Shown here piece by piece: positions 1-13,400 of a stretch of DNA of 64,000 bases; the stretch's first letter is position 1; each line of letters starts with the position of its first letter. Source of the DNA: Anarhynchus alexandrinus (lineage: Eukaryota > Chordata > Aves > Charadriiformes > Charadriidae). Both the position numbers and the translations under genes were made by a program. The stretch lies in contig VUYV01000003.1 of the NCBI GenBank assembly GCA_008711295.1, positions 8,212,515 through 8,276,514 of the forward strand, in the 5' to 3' direction. The notes under the pieces are model-generated. The model saw only the letters and a program-made list of their open reading frames with translations, was not told where the DNA came from and did not search any database.

Positions 1-332
1 CCTGGCAGTTTTCTGGCTGCCCCCACGCTGTGCCCAGATGTTTACTCATCACGAGACAAGAAGCACAGGCATTTGGACTGCAAGACTAACTTCAAGCCCC
101 TGTGGTCCACCCCAGCTGAAGGATGCCCCTTCTCTAAGGGGGTCTGGTGCACTGCTCCTGCTCCTTCTGAGTTGTCTCCACTCCCTTGCCAAGCGGAGAA
201 GAGTCTACGGCAGCGCACACCAAACTGAGTTCACGTCGAGCTCATGCTTGAGATTTCTGTATTCAATTAGCTCTCAAGCAGTATGATTATCACTTGGGCC
301 TTTTCTGATAAATGGCATTAATTCACAGGAAT

Positions 333-354
333 ATGCTAATTAAATCATTTGCAT
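333..354. promoter_or_regulatory. Possible POU/homeodomain site cluster
   Basis: Two octamer-like words, ATGCTAAT at 333-340 and ATTTGCAT at 347-354, flank a TAATTAAAT core within 22 bases. ATTTGCAT is the classic POU-factor octamer and TAATTA is a homeodomain core. Such words arise easily by chance in AT-rich DNA, so this is only a candidate enhancer fragment. Confidence 0.15.
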
Positions 355-1007
355 TTTCTCCTGTTGATGGAGAAAGGGGGCTGAGCCATAACTATCATAG
401 CCCAGAGAGAGACGCCTCTTGCATATGAGTTTCATAAAATACCTCTCATGGGAGATGGAGGTGGGCCGCGCAGGGCTGCTGCAGAGTGCAGGGGACCATC
501 CTGCCCATGAAAGTTCCTCCAAACTTCTGTAAGAAAACATAAAGGTTAGCCTTTTTCTTCTCACTCTCATCTCTCCTATCCATTTTGTTAAGCTTTTGCA
601 TTTGTGTTCCTAATTAAGTTAACAAGTGAATTGTGCCATCTAATTCGGCACATCGTATCTCTTTGTGGTGCACACTCTTCAGTAATAAAGTGGCATTATA
701 TAATGATTCTATTTTTCAAGCTTTCAGTCTAGATCAAATAACATATGATATCTTTGAAGACATTTTTATTGCTGTTTTTAAAACATATGAATACGATAGT
801 AGTTTTCTTCACACACTGGAAACCAACCTCACTTATTTGCTTTGCTTTGCTTTGGTTTAATTTGATAGGAGGTATATGTATAATTATATCTCTCTCTTTT
901 GTCTGTCATTTTTCCTGGAGCCCAAAAGGAGCATACTTCTACACAAAACAGGCAATGAAAAGAATGGCACCTCCTGAAAGAGATTTTGCCTGTTGCTTAA
1001 AAGTAAT

Positions 1008-1070
1008 GTCTGTTTCCAAACAGAAATATTTTATGTCAGAATGACTGTTCTGAATAGGTTGGAAACAGAC
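1008..1070. repeat. 63-base compound hairpin with perfect 12-bp outer stem
   Basis: GTCTGTTTCCAA at 1008-1019 is exactly complementary to TTGGAAACAGAC at 1059-1070. Inside it, CAGAA at 1021-1025 pairs with TTCTG at 1048-1052, and GTCA pairs with TGAC around a three-base loop. The nested pairing is more than one chance stem. It could be a relic of a small inverted-repeat transposon or a transcribed hairpin. No flanking duplication was seen. Confidence 0.5.
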
Positions 1071-1924
1071 TTTCATAACCTCAATTGTAATACCTTGATA
1101 ACAACATTTGTGAGATTAGAAATTGAATTAGCTAGGTTGAGATGTATTTGAAAATAAGCAGAAAATATACAATTCATTCTGGAAGTCCAAACTCTAAAGC
1201 TGTTCTATTCATTAAAAACCTACTTGTTGCTGCAGGATTTATTATATGTTGTGTAAATAAATCACATCAATATGGCAGGAGAGAGGGAGGGTTGTGTATA
1301 ACATCTGCAGCCAACTCAAAGCTCTTACAAAGGAATTTTTCATAACTTCCATTGCATACAATGTAACATAATAAGAAATCTCCTTGCTCAAGAGACTGGA
1401 GGCCATAGGGTTTTCAGTTAGAAGAGTAAAGAGGGAAGAGCAGTACACACAACTTTGAAAAGGATGGTGGCAGGGTCTTGTGCAGACTATAAGTGGAAGA
1501 TGTTGTTTGGGTTTTGTTCATCTCTACCCTGTATGATGGGAATAGGAGAGTTTCATTTCCATTATCCATGCTGTGCTTGGCACTTTACAAATGAAAGTTT
1601 GTTTCTACCACCAAAGGATTTACATCTAGGTCAAGACTTTACCAGCCATTAAGTCAGCTTGTGTCAATTAGAGCTGGATTTGCTGATGGTAGCTGCAGGT
1701 ACAGCTAGGTTGTAACAAGGCTGCACATGAAATCTGTAAAAGGAGCAGAATTACAAAGCATCGGATGGGAACAGAATTTCTAGCACCAGCGTTTGCCATC
1801 AGTTTCTGGTCCAAATTAGGACTGGGTGGAAGAAAGCGCAACTGCACTGATGTCAGTGGTTTCAACTACACGTCCAGCTGCTTTGCTCTGTTAGAAAAGC
1901 CTACAGCAACTAGAACAAGCTTGT

Positions 1925-1963
1925 GAATCTGGCCTATTACTCTTAAGTGCTTTGCTTAACACT
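1925..1963. repeat. Possible ancient sauropsid repeat scrap
   Basis: The words GAATCTGGCC and CTTAAGTGCTTTGCT lie close together. Both resemble words I recall from an old interspersed repeat shared by birds and other reptiles, of which a better copy lies near 15.55 kb. The match is short, so it may be chance. Confidence 0.2.
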
Positions 1964-1977
1964 CTCACTTCAGGGTT

Positions 1978-2028
1978 TTGTTTGTTCTTTCTTCTTTGCT
2001 TTTTTCTTTTTCTTTTTTTTTTTTTTTA
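1978..2028. repeat. Pyrimidine-rich tract ending in a long T run
   Basis: About 50 bases are almost entirely T and C, ending in a long run of T. This is simple low-complexity DNA. It could be the tail of a minus-strand retroposed sequence, but no recognisable body lies next to it. Confidence 0.7.
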
Positions 2029-3407
2029 ATGGTGAATAAATCACATCTGGCTTGTCAGTTCATAGCATGTTTCAGCTTTGTAGTATTTGGCATAGACATG
2101 AGTGAGTGTGAACATTAAAGAGTCTATTTCTTATCCAAACCTTTCTTTTCTTTTGGTTTCTAATGATAAATATTGGATGGCAGAGCTAGTAATTTTTTGT
2201 GGCTCCATTCTGATCAACAGAACAACTGAATTTCTGACCAGGCTCTCCTTCAATTTGAAACAGTGTTTTCTCATTGGCAATATTAGGAACTGACCTGAAA
2301 TAAATGAAAAGTTACATTAGATTATTATTCTCATCAGACTTACCTCTAGTGTCTAAGCATCGATTTTACTGTGAAGAGTAAACCTCAATGCTTTCAGCTG
2401 ATTAATGTCCCGTTCCCAATTTGCATGCATGGATAGTATCTGCCCAAAGGTCAGATCAGAGGAGTGAGGTGAGCTACATTAGTATCTCTCCCTCAACCGT
2501 GGGTTTGGCAGCAAAGAGAACGAGACAGAGAAAGAAAGCTCCTGAAGATTCATGCCCAGGGGAAGGGATCAAAAAGGTCATTTTCAGCTCCATGATGTGC
2601 ATGTTTCTTTTAATCAGTTATGATAACAATCAAACATACATAGCAGCAAAAATAAAGGCTTGTCTACTTCTGCTTATTCAGCATTTACCAAATTTAGCTT
2701 ATCTCAAAAGATTGGGGTTTAATTTGTAATAGGGCTTTCTGGTGGTGTTGTTTCCTGAAGCAGAGAAAGCATGTGTACGGCAACGGCAACCACAGGGAGT
2801 GATTGCCAGAAGGATGTTGTGGCTTTAGTAGGAATGAGAAAGGAAGATGAGCAAGAAGTGGAAAAAACGAGGTAAACTGACCTTAAGAGTATGATATTTC
2901 CAGCCCCTAATTAGTGAAGGAGGTAATTGCATAGTTAAAACTTAATTTAGTATAATTACATAAGTCCATTTCTTGGAAAAGATGGATGCAGAGGGCCACC
3001 AGTTTTTCAAATTACTTTAAAAGAATGAACCATGGAGCAATTTCTACAGTAACTAGCTGCCCCTGAAAGAAAAAGAAAAAAACATCAAGAAAACATTCCA
3101 TGGATGCTGCTTCTCTGCTTCCAGTGTGGAGGATGGTGATTTCCACAGAGCAATGGGTTGCTCTTGCTCTGCAAGGTTTCCTGCACTGTCTGTCAGCTCA
3201 TTTCTCAGCGGTGCTAAGATGCTGCTTGGACACAAGCAGGAGGAATGTGCAGGCGCGTTTACCAAGCCTCTTGCTTCTGCACCAGTTCCTTCAGACCACC
3301 TGAGAATGAGGTGAAGAAACCCACGTCCAGGTGGAAGCTTATAGCTGAATGCAGTGGATGACTGCCTTCTATTGTGTGATTTTAGGAGGCGTTTCAGGTG
3401 ATTTAAA

Positions 3408-3446
3408 ACTTAGATCTAAGTCCTGCAAGCACTTGCATGTGGTGGG
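3408..3446. repeat. Possible ancient sauropsid repeat scrap
   Basis: A stretch containing TCCTGCAAGCACTTGCATG resembles, from memory, the opposite strand of the old repeat seen near 15.55 kb. Only about 35 bases can be matched and the family name is not certain to me. Confidence 0.25.
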
Positions 3447-5796
3447 AATCACACCAATCAGATCATGGGGTCAAGTTCACTGCGGTTTTTAAAATGCCTG
3501 AGCAGCATGTTTCCTCTCGGAGGATTTGTACGTAAGAACTATGGAGAGAAGAGAGGCTTATACGGTGTTTAAGCTAATGGGAGGTCTGTCTAATAGCTGA
3601 GTATGTTTCAGCTTGTCAGTAATAGGGTATTAAGACAGCTTGAGAGATCACTTACCTGTGTCCTACAAAAGAAAACTGGAAAGAAAATAGCGAAACTGCC
3701 ATTTGTTTGTCCTCAAATACCATACAGGATTCTCCCATTTTCAAAACACTAACCCAGTCCGTATGTTGCTGGAAATGGTATGTATTTTGTCTGTGTTTGA
3801 CATTGGGACCAGTCCAAGGCCCCTGCCCTGCCACCTCCTTGGAAAGCCAGACTGGGCACAGCTCAGAGGCAGCCAGGGACTGCAGCACTGGGGTTACTGC
3901 TGCAGCAGACTGGGCATGGAGGGGAACATGCATGCGTGGGAGGAGAGCAATCCTCCCAAAATCTCAGCTGCTGTCTCTGCACCACTCGTCAGGCAGTGGC
4001 TGGCGTGACAGATCCAGTTTTTTGGGTATCTGACCCTACCACGACATCCCAGATGCAGCCCTTTGCCCTCTTCTCTCCCTTCCTTTTATCAGAGGAAGCC
4101 TATTTTCAGCCTGGTCGCATCTACTCATCACCCTTTTGGCAGTAAAGCTGCATTTACTTATGTGTTTGAGGTGCTTTGAGCCGGCCCTGTCTGATATACA
4201 TGTATTTTGCATATTTACAGTATCTTCTTACATTCCTTATGAGTAGTGACATCTCCAGGTGTAATGTATCCAGGATCAATAAATGCCATTAAAATCTTTA
4301 TGCATGTTGTAGCTAAAAGATTGGGAGTGTTTGAATAAGTCTCAAGTTAAGTGAGCATATAAAGCTGACAAGCATTAGTTTTAAACTATGGTTGTGAAGG
4401 CCAGATCTCAAAGATGGTTTAGTTACTCGTTCATCTGAAACACCTGTACTTTTACTCTCTGACTTATTAAAATAGAAAACATAAGGCATATTGAATTTTC
4501 TTGCTTTAGGATATTAAAAAATTGACCCTTTTACGTTTGCTTAAAAATCTTGAGGATGTTTTTGATTACTTTCTATTTTTTTAATCAGCAAAATTCTTAA
4601 AATGATTCCCACTTTATTTGATTCACTTTTCTATTTACCCTGAAACTAACTTCATTTTTTTGATAAATGGTGTTTCAATGCCCATTCAGATAGTGTGAGA
4701 TTGAAAACTAATCCTTAAGGAAATTTTTGAAAGTGGATGGTTGCGACAATATTTTATTCTGAAATTTCATTTTGAGAAGAGAAAAAAAATTGCTTCCAGA
4801 ACATTTCAAAACCGTGGGGGGGGGGAAATTTGAAGGAGAACCCCAAATAATCACTCTCCGTGAAAATAGCTGGTATCCTCCATAACCAAATTTAGCAGGG
4901 AGGTTTCTAGCTTACCTCCATCTGTTTTCCATTGACCTGCTTCAGATGTATTTTACCTCTCCCTTTGGCAGTGATGTTACATTTCAACCCAAAACCACTT
5001 TCATCTGGAGTACTGATATTTTTTCCGCTGCAGCAACTACCAACCCAAGTATAGAAAAGCTCTCAACCACCATCTCTTCCAGACTTTGAAAATATTGTGT
5101 ATTGTATGACGTTTTTCCCTGCGCATGCCCATCCCTCTGTATCCACCCAGTCTGCACACAGTGACACAGGGGGGTTTGCAGCTTTTTCCTACAAGCAATC
5201 CTACCATCAAAAGTGGAACATGTTGGTGTTTGTTCCCAGCCCAGCTACATCCCAGGATGTAGGAGCACTCTCTTGGTCTCATCACGATCTGCTCCTACTG
5301 CATGTGAGCATCTAATGAAAGAAAATGGTAAGTTCTACCTTTGTCCAAAGAATCCCACGTGGTGTTGTACAAAAGTTAGCACCTGATCAATTCCAAATGA
5401 AGGGATTAGGGAAACATTGTGAAAATATTTTGGGATGTAGAGTTCAGTAGAAATGCTCATTAGTGAAATCTCAAACATGTACCTCTCTCTCAGCATCATG
5501 TATCTTCATCTCAAAGCTTCTCCTCCAGTTTGACATCCATACCACTTGCATACAACCTCAGATACCTCCAGTGCCTGTTGCAAGGAAAGAAGCTATTCAC
5601 TTTGCTAAAGACACAGCCCACAGTATGATTCATTAATTTATGGTTGTAGCAAATACTTGAAGCCACATCGGCTTTATGGCTACAATAAAGTGTCCCACCT
5701 AACACAGAATGAAAGCACCTTGCAGTACCTACCTAATATTGAAGTGATAATTGCACCATTGCACTGTTTTATGAGGCAGTAATCCAGTTCCTGAGC

Positions 5797-5833
5797 AGAT
5801 AAACTACAAGGCTGAAGGCTGAGTAGTTTATCT
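5797..5833. repeat. Hairpin with perfect 11-bp stem
   Basis: AGATAAACTAC at 5797-5807 is exactly complementary to GTAGTTTATCT at 5823-5833. The 15-base loop is itself a seven-base direct repeat, AAGGCTG twice, plus one base. Function is unknown. Confidence 0.6.
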
Positions 5834-8750
5834 TGATGAGAGAACTATATTATTGCCGAGTAAAACAGCATGATGGTACTATTGCTACTTTTCTGTGCTT
5901 GGGGTAGGGATTTTTTTTGTTTTATGGTGTGGTTTGTGGGGTTTTTTAAGTCTCTCAATGTGCCTTTACCCAACTACCAGAACTAAATTAAAACCTCTAT
6001 GGATTTGGGTTTAATCTCATTGTGTGTTTAAAATAGCTCACAAGGAAAAGATACTTGAGGTCAATACAAGCAATGGAAATGTGTTTGAATGATGTGTGTA
6101 GGTAGGCAGCATTAAAAAATATGACCTCCAAAGCAACACACTGCTAGACTGAACTCCTTTTGCTTTGTTTTTGGTTTGCCTAAATGTGGGTTTATGCCAG
6201 GTTCTGATTTTAATATTTAAAAGTGAAACAGTACTAGCTAAGGCTTAGCATGGGATCAGCCAGTGCAGACACATGCACTGTGACCAGGGAGGTTCCATGT
6301 GACTGTCTGCATGGTGTGGTGAGTACCTGGGGTTGGTACAGCTTGGGGAGATCTGCACATCAACTGCGGGAGACGACTGACTGCTTATTCTGATGCTCCA
6401 GTCTGGGAGCATGTGGGGACGGGTATCCATGATTGCTGCTACTGCTGAGGCCTGGGCAAAGCCCCCAAAGGCCACCCAGCTGCCTGTCACATCATAGGGG
6501 TAAATTTCAGCTCCCCAAGGGTTGCTCACACTTTCCACACAAACACATGCCTTGGCACGAGGGTGTTGGTGTGCATATTCCTCTCGCAGGCAATAGCTTT
6601 GTGCGGCTTTTTGTTTCAGCAGCTGTGTACCTAAGTGGTTCTTGATGACTTGGTCATCTGTCTTAAGCTGCTCTTTTTGTTATATGAAGCTTCCATGCTG
6701 AGCTGTACAAAATCAATAAATAACAACAAGAGGATATTTCATCTCCTTTTCCCACAAGCCTCTATTCCTCTTGACATACGCAGGGAATGTTGAAAGGCAA
6801 AATTATTTCCGAATCAAATGATAAACAGTGCCTTTTGATAAGTTTTGCTTATATAGGAGATTCTGAAGAGAAAACAAAAATGTCTCTCTCTTCCTCATAA
6901 CTTCTTTCCTTAGGCTTAATAGAAAAAGATAAAATGAGAACCATTACAATGGCATTTGCCAATTTGCAGGCAGAATATATTGCAGGTGAGTAGGCATTCA
7001 CCTTCAGAGATAAAACTGAGTCAGAGAGAAAGAGTCCACATTGCCCTTAGAAGGAATGATCGTTCACATCGCACTCGATGTTTTTTATGCCAGCCGTTTG
7101 TCAGTCAAGCAGCAGACATCTCTTGGCTGCACTCTGGCCCCACAGTTCAAACAAAATGATGCCATAATAGAAGAGGTTGTCCAAGTCATGAGAGTTATTA
7201 AATGTCTGTCTTTTGCACCTAAACCTTTCTTTTCTCCACACAGGATAAACGATATGGTCCCTGTAATATTTATTTAAAAAAAAAATGCTATTGTGTATTA
7301 CTGAGGGAAAATAGGAAATCACGAGAAGAGGATGACCTCAAAGTAAGAGCCACTCCGTGACATTGTTTGCAAGGGGGTACTAGAGACCAAAATGCTAGAT
7401 CCTCCTCTTGGTCCTGTATCACCTGCAGAAATGCTGGATGTCAGCCTGAGGAGGACAGCAGCCTCCATAGGTCCCCTGTGTCCCCTGCCCTCCCATAATG
7501 CTGGACAGGGATGGAGGTGGGTCTGTGTCTGCTCTATGGTCATCCCTGGTAGCAGTGCAGGCATATGCTGACCCTTATTCAGGCATCGTTGCAAGGTCTG
7601 CAGTCAGGCTGAGGTCCGTATTTTTCTGTGGACCCAAACTCTCAGAAGTGCCTGTTACATCAGGATGTCCAGCTTGAGATAAGTTAAAAGGGCTAGCTCT
7701 CAGAAGGTGCTGAGCACATCTTTCCTTTTGCCCTCTTTCCCTGCCTCCCCTTGAACAGAGCCCTTTCAAGGCTCTGAAGTCAAGGACCTCCAATCGCTAA
7801 TCCCTTTTTAAAGACTGTGGTTTGTCTATAGGTATTTCTGAAACACCATCACTCTTCTCTGGTCTCCAGCTAGAAATGCAACGCAGCACGTAATTGCACA
7901 AGCGTCTCAGTAATGGTGCAAATTCAAATTAAATCCTGGGATATTTCACACTGTGCACATAACTCCTGATGTCTATTTTACAGGCTGCACAGTTTAGCAG
8001 CATGCTTTTTAAGATGTAGCACTAGAGTAGACATTAAATACAAGAAAAATAAATGTATGGTCTTTGCCACAGTATGAGATTTTTTTTCCTTCCAGGGATG
8101 ACATCGATGTATACCAAAACAGTCTATTTAATTCAGTTCAATTCTTCCTGGTAAGAATGTCTAAAAAAATAGTACAAGGAAGGCAACCAAAGAAGCCCTT
8201 GGCCAGCTAAGTTAAATTCAGGTTTTTAGAATAAATATTTACCCTCTTGGACTCAAGTAGAATAGTATTCACTGTTCTCTGGGCCCTCTCCCCTACTGGG
8301 CTGCCACAGCTCACATCCTCGTTCTTTCTGTGGGTCACACTGAAAGGCGCTTTCTTCACAGGTCCACTAGCATCTCCTTTTTTAAGGCTGAAGACTGCCC
8401 CTCAGCCACTGAGCCTTTAGGGACACAGTGTTCTGCATGAATACCATGTTGCCTGTATTCTACCCACCTTGGGAACAACAACGACCCAAAACCAGACTGT
8501 GGCCAGCCTGCTCCTGCCATCTAACCGCATTGTCAGCTTGGCTCTGCTGGCCTCTCACAACTGTCGAACACGTAGCCAAAGAAGTAATGATAACAAGCAA
8601 AAAACCCCAGTGTTTATCCTACATTATCTTTTGCTTTCCCTCTTCCCTAGTTTTCCATACATGAAAGACAGCTATGAAAGAACAAATCTCCATTGCACCA
8701 GCTCACTCTACAAAACTGCTTTGGCTCAGAGGCAGAATTGTTCTTGATTC

Positions 8751-8770
8751 TGCCCAAACAGATTTGGGCA
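8751..8770. repeat. Short perfect hairpin, 8-bp stem
   Basis: TGCCCAAA at 8751-8758 pairs exactly with TTTGGGCA at 8763-8770 around a CAGA loop. No T run follows and no gene lies upstream, so it is not a bacterial-type terminator. It is recorded only as structure. Confidence 0.5.
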
Positions 8771-11700
8771 ATGACAGGTTTGTATTTCAGAGCACAGAAC
8801 TATTCAGGCATCAGGAGACTGGCTATTTGTTTATGTTTATTTTTTCACATGACATAATCTCCTTCCAAATACTGTCTGCCATCATCTTGGATGATGCTGT
8901 TCCTACATGTGCTGTTCACAGTAGCACTTTCAGCCTTGACATTTCAATGCTAAGGAAAGCTAAAGGCAGGGAGTTCATTACAGAACCTCCCTTCAGGCTT
9001 TTGGCAAGATGTAGTGAGATGCCAGTTGTTCCCAGTCATTTTCTGTGAACAAGAATATACTGGAGCATTCAACCAAGTAGAGTATATTCAACATTATTTC
9101 CTTATGGTACATACAGCATACTTTGTAACAAGGGCAATGAAAAACTTCAGTTGATCATGCAATCTCTTGTGAGTTTTTTTTTTCTAACATCTTCTAAACC
9201 AGCGGTAGTTCAAAGTGCAGGAAACTTTTGAAGGCTGCCTGTTGCATGTGATACTCTTGCCTTCTTTCCCCTGCCTCTCCATTAATAAATAGAATAAGGA
9301 CAAAAATTGAAAGGTATTCAAACCTGTGTTACCCATCAGAAAAAGTAGGTGATATTAAACCATTTATTTCTTTTCTAAATCTCCCAACTATATTATTTCT
9401 TCTAGCGTTTCATCTACTAGAGTCTTGTTGTATGTTGTGATGGCAATATATTACTATTTTCCAGGCACTTCTTATATCTCATCCAATTATTTGGAGGGGT
9501 GATAAAAAATTGGGTTTAAGCACTTATGTTTTAACTACTGTAGCCCCATCATACCTGAGCCGTATTAGGTTTTATCATGAGACACCTACCTACCTACCTG
9601 TTTAGATGCAGCTTTCTTCCTGCTTTCCCTGACCGGAGCTGGGCACTCCATCAAGGAAGGGCATGATCTGCCCTAACCTCCCCAGTGAGCAAATGGCACT
9701 AAGCCTTCATCTGTTGCTTCCTCAGAAAGGGATGGAAAATGCAGAAGTTTGATAAAATTGGGAAAAGCTGGATAACACCACACACTTGCTACACAGAGAC
9801 ATCATACTTGTTCCTGTTGCCACTGTGAATAGTTCCATTCTGCTCTCCTCCACACTTCTAGCACTACCAGATTGTTGCTGCTTCTAGGTGGGGTCAGATC
9901 TGCTTGCAGCCCATTGCCGAGCCATGGTACTCATGAACGGCAGTGATGGACCATCTATGCTGTAGCTGAAGGTACGAGGGGCTCATGTTTGAGCACAGCT
10001 GAGCAAGGTTTAGTCCAGCTGGCTCTAGTGCAAGTAGAGTGAACACAGGGCAACCAAGCCCTGCCTCAAGCTGGCTGTTACAGGATATATTGTGGTTTTC
10101 ACCATTGCTCTCAACAGCCAGTGCTCAGGTCTCTGCTACCCTAGGTACACTGTGACTGGCACTCAAATGAAATAAACTGACAGTAATTTGGACAAGACTG
10201 CACATGCTGCAATAGCATGTATAACTACTTACACAAAGGAAAGAAAGAGGCTGGTACTTGCACAGTCTAATTTTAGGCACCCAGCTCAAGTAACGGAGGT
10301 AATTTAGTCACCCAGTCAAGGCTAATTTCCCTGGGTCCCCTATGTAGCCCATGGGGAGAAGTTCTCCTTGAAGGGTGCTTCTGAACAGGAAGATCTCATA
10401 GCCATCAAACTGGTGTTGCAGCAGATGCATGGTGTTCTCCCACACTGAGGCACTATAAGTACCTCCCAGAGGCAACGGACTTCAGAAGAGGAAGGTATCT
10501 CCTTTTCCAGCAGCAGGAGCATCTTTAGGGGCCAACTGGACACTCTAAGGAATCCGCCGGCACATCAGAAGTCCAGAAGGTGATTATTAACCTCCAATAT
10601 CTTTACATAAGTAGAAGCACAAGACCTTCCACTACTCCCGTGTTTGTCATTGCTATTCCTGCCTTAAATAAGCCAGTTTGTTTTCCAATTGTTGTTTTGT
10701 TTTTTTTTTAGCTAGGATATCTTTTCTCTGTTCCACACAAAGATGGTGCAAGACTGTAAACATAGTGCTTAGAGGACTCGCCTGGTTTTGTGATTTCTGC
10801 ATTGTTAATTTTTTCACTGGAAACTGCATACTTTGTTTCCTTCTGGTGGTGTTTATTTCAGCATGCTCTGATGGACATTGAGATTGCAGCCTTTTACATA
10901 TTAGTTAATCAAGAGGATTCAGAGGGGTCATCTTGCCTGCCTTCTTCTGCCAGTGCCACGTTTGTATGGAGCTGCATTAAAGGATTTCCATTTCAGAGGC
11001 ACACCAGCATGCATAAAGTCTGAATTGTGGGTGGGTGGTGATTTAAACTAGGTGAAAGAAGAAAAAAACACCTGCAGCCTTTGTCCTGCCGCCTCTCCAT
11101 TAATGAGCAAGGAATTCACACTCTGGGTTCTGTAAACCTCATTTAGGTGTGTCAGCAAGAGCCAGGACTATATTAAAGGCCTGAAACTGGAAAAATAATT
11201 AAGAAGTCTCAATACCAATTACTTTTCATCTTCAGACTGCTGCTTACAGGTCATCAGCATTTTTTTTCTTTTTCTTATGAACAGGTTATTTAGATTTCTT
11301 CTCTGTGTTCTCAGCACTCCGTGGTGTGGTACAGAAAAAGAGCCCAATATACTACATTCCAAACAGCTCATCTCTCATACTAAATGGAAGTCAGGCAAGG
11401 ACAGTCCATTTTTCTTTTTAATCACAGGCAGTATTCATAGCACTTCCTCTATTTTCTGTTTTCTTCCTTATTATCATGGATAATGCAATGGAAATGTAAT
11501 CATTTTTAATCAGGTTTAATTATATACTTTATTCTCATTCTTTATCTCTCCCACTTGCTAAAAAGGTGAGTTTCTGCTTCATTCTGCTTCCTTTGTTGGA
11601 GCACTATAAAGCCATCAAATAACAACATGTGGCTTCCAAAGCTAATGTGTCTGCACAGACACCAGCGCCCACCCTAGAAGCCTGTCCTGACTTTGGCATC

Positions 11701-13320
11701 CTCCCTGGGGCTCGTCTTGCCGTGAGGATTAATGTCAGGCATGTCCTAAACCGCAGCGAGTCGGTGCATTCCTGTGTGCCCACCTGCCCTTGGAGTTACA
11801 CCACATCACAAATTCTGAAGCATCTCTCACACCAGTAATAGGTATGCCTTGTACCCATCGTATTCATCTCAGGGGTCTGGTGCTTCAAAGAAGATGCCAA
11901 GCTAATTCTCATAAATATTCCTCAGTTTATTAAAGCTGAAAGGTGTCCCTCTCATCTTCTGCTATTTCAAAGCGCTGTTCTGAGGAAAAAGAGTTACAGT
12001 CTTGGGTTTAAAAAAATCACATTGTTAAAAATAAAATGTTCTTACTTGTGTTACTATGAAAACCTTAGATGCTTAGATACTTAGAAGAAACAATTTAAAT
12101 TAATTTCTGGTTTGGGGGGGGGGGTACTTATTTCTATTTGCTTTATGCTGGCCAATCATTGTTGATGAATTTACTAAATATTATTCTCTATCATTTCTAG
12201 CTCCAGATTTCATATCCTGGCAGGGTTTGAATTATAACTGCTACAGGCAAGGGTGCAGCATATTTGTTTATTCACTTTAATCACCACTGAAATAATAATT
12301 AAAAAATTTACACTGAAATATTTATATTTCATCAAGTCTTGTGTTTATGTTACAAAAAAATACCGAACACTTGGAAGGGGGAGGACAGCTTTGTCCCGAC
12401 TCTTTCTTTAAAATGTTCTGCCTGGGCATCCCTCAGCCAAGGTTCAAGGATTCACAGTGCAGGTCTAATCTCAGATAAAGTCCTCATTCCCTTTTACATC
12501 CTTTTCCGGCTGCTGGTGTGCGGTGCATCATGCTGCTTCCCTCTTTTCGTAACCTATTGCCATTCTGGTGACCTTTCCTTTTCTTCTCCAGCTTTCTCAG
12601 AAGTGAGCCACAGGCCAAAAAAAATGGGGGAGGATGAAAATGGAAACAGAATTGGCACTCACAGTTTCATCCAGCACATTTTTTTCTGTTCGTAGGGGAA
12701 ATCTTTATAACCTCGTCCAAAATGTCGACATATTTTTAAACAAATGTTGACAGGGGTGGGCAAACTTCAGCAAGAGTGTTTACTCTAGAGCTCATTTCGT
12801 TACTCATTAAGACATCTACGGTTATGATATATGCTAAGAAGGCATTTTCCAGGTTGCAGTAAGATTTTAGACAGTCTGATCACTCAGCCATCATTCTCCC
12901 AGTCAAATCTGAGGGAAATGTGGGTTTGCTCCTAAGGTTGGTTTCTGATAACCCAATAGAGACTAGCTGTGGGCAAGGTCATTTAACAGCCGAATGGCCA
13001 TCATTGCTTTACGAGACAGCAAAGTTATAATAGACAGGGTGGAGTGAGTCATATCTATCGAAAGCGTAAAGTAAAATAAGAGCTTTTAGACAGCTGTAGC
13101 ACCAAGAGAGGAAAAAACATACATCTTGAACTGCTGTAGCACAGATCTGCTGGACCTGTTACTCAGGGACAGAGGGTCCCCAGCACGCTCTGCCAGGTTA
13201 TTTTCATTAAGACTGGAGAAACCTAATGAATGTAGAGGACCCAGAGCTTGTTTGTCAGTGACAGAGATGCTCTCGCTTCGGAGTGGGGGTTTCAACAATA
13301 TGGGGGTGGCATAAGCCAGA

Positions 13321-13400
13321 GGTGAAACCCTGGCTCTGTTCAAGATTTGAAAGATATGGGATTTTTGCCTTTGACTTCAATGAAGTCAGGATTTCACACC
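13321..13400. repeat. Ancient fold-back interspersed repeat
   Basis: The element opens with GGTGAAACCCTGGCTC and closes with GTCAGGATTTCACACC, which are imperfect inverted copies of each other. The middle carries TTTTTGCCTTTGACTTCAATG. This order of words matches a fold-back repeat that I recall as widespread and old in bird, crocodilian and turtle DNA, in which near-palindromic arms end in GGTGAAA-like and TTTCACC-like words around a TTGACTTCAATGG core. I cannot name the family with confidence. A non-autonomous DNA transposon or a conserved element derived from one is the likely origin. No target-site duplication was identified. Confidence 0.5.

Larger units (their letters stand above)
1..13320. 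other. Non-coding stretch, no gene recognised
   Basis: No reading frame here resembles a protein family I know. The longest frames, 124 codons at 8674-9048 (+) and 118 codons at 12339-12695 (+), show no domain, signal peptide or repeat and look like chance. The stretch is AT-rich with scattered T, A and G runs, including ten G at 4816-4825 and eleven G at 12114-12124, and a short TTTGC repeat near 836-855. Hairpins and possible repeat relics are listed separately. It could be intergenic DNA or part of a long intron; I saw no splice-flanked exon that I could defend. Confidence 0.6.

Noticed and set aside
8751..8770. Hairpin as a transcription terminator
   Set aside because: Vertebrate context, no T run after the stem and no gene upstream.
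9586..9600. CTAC tetranucleotide run as a microsatellite
   Set aside because: Only about three to four units, too short to matter.
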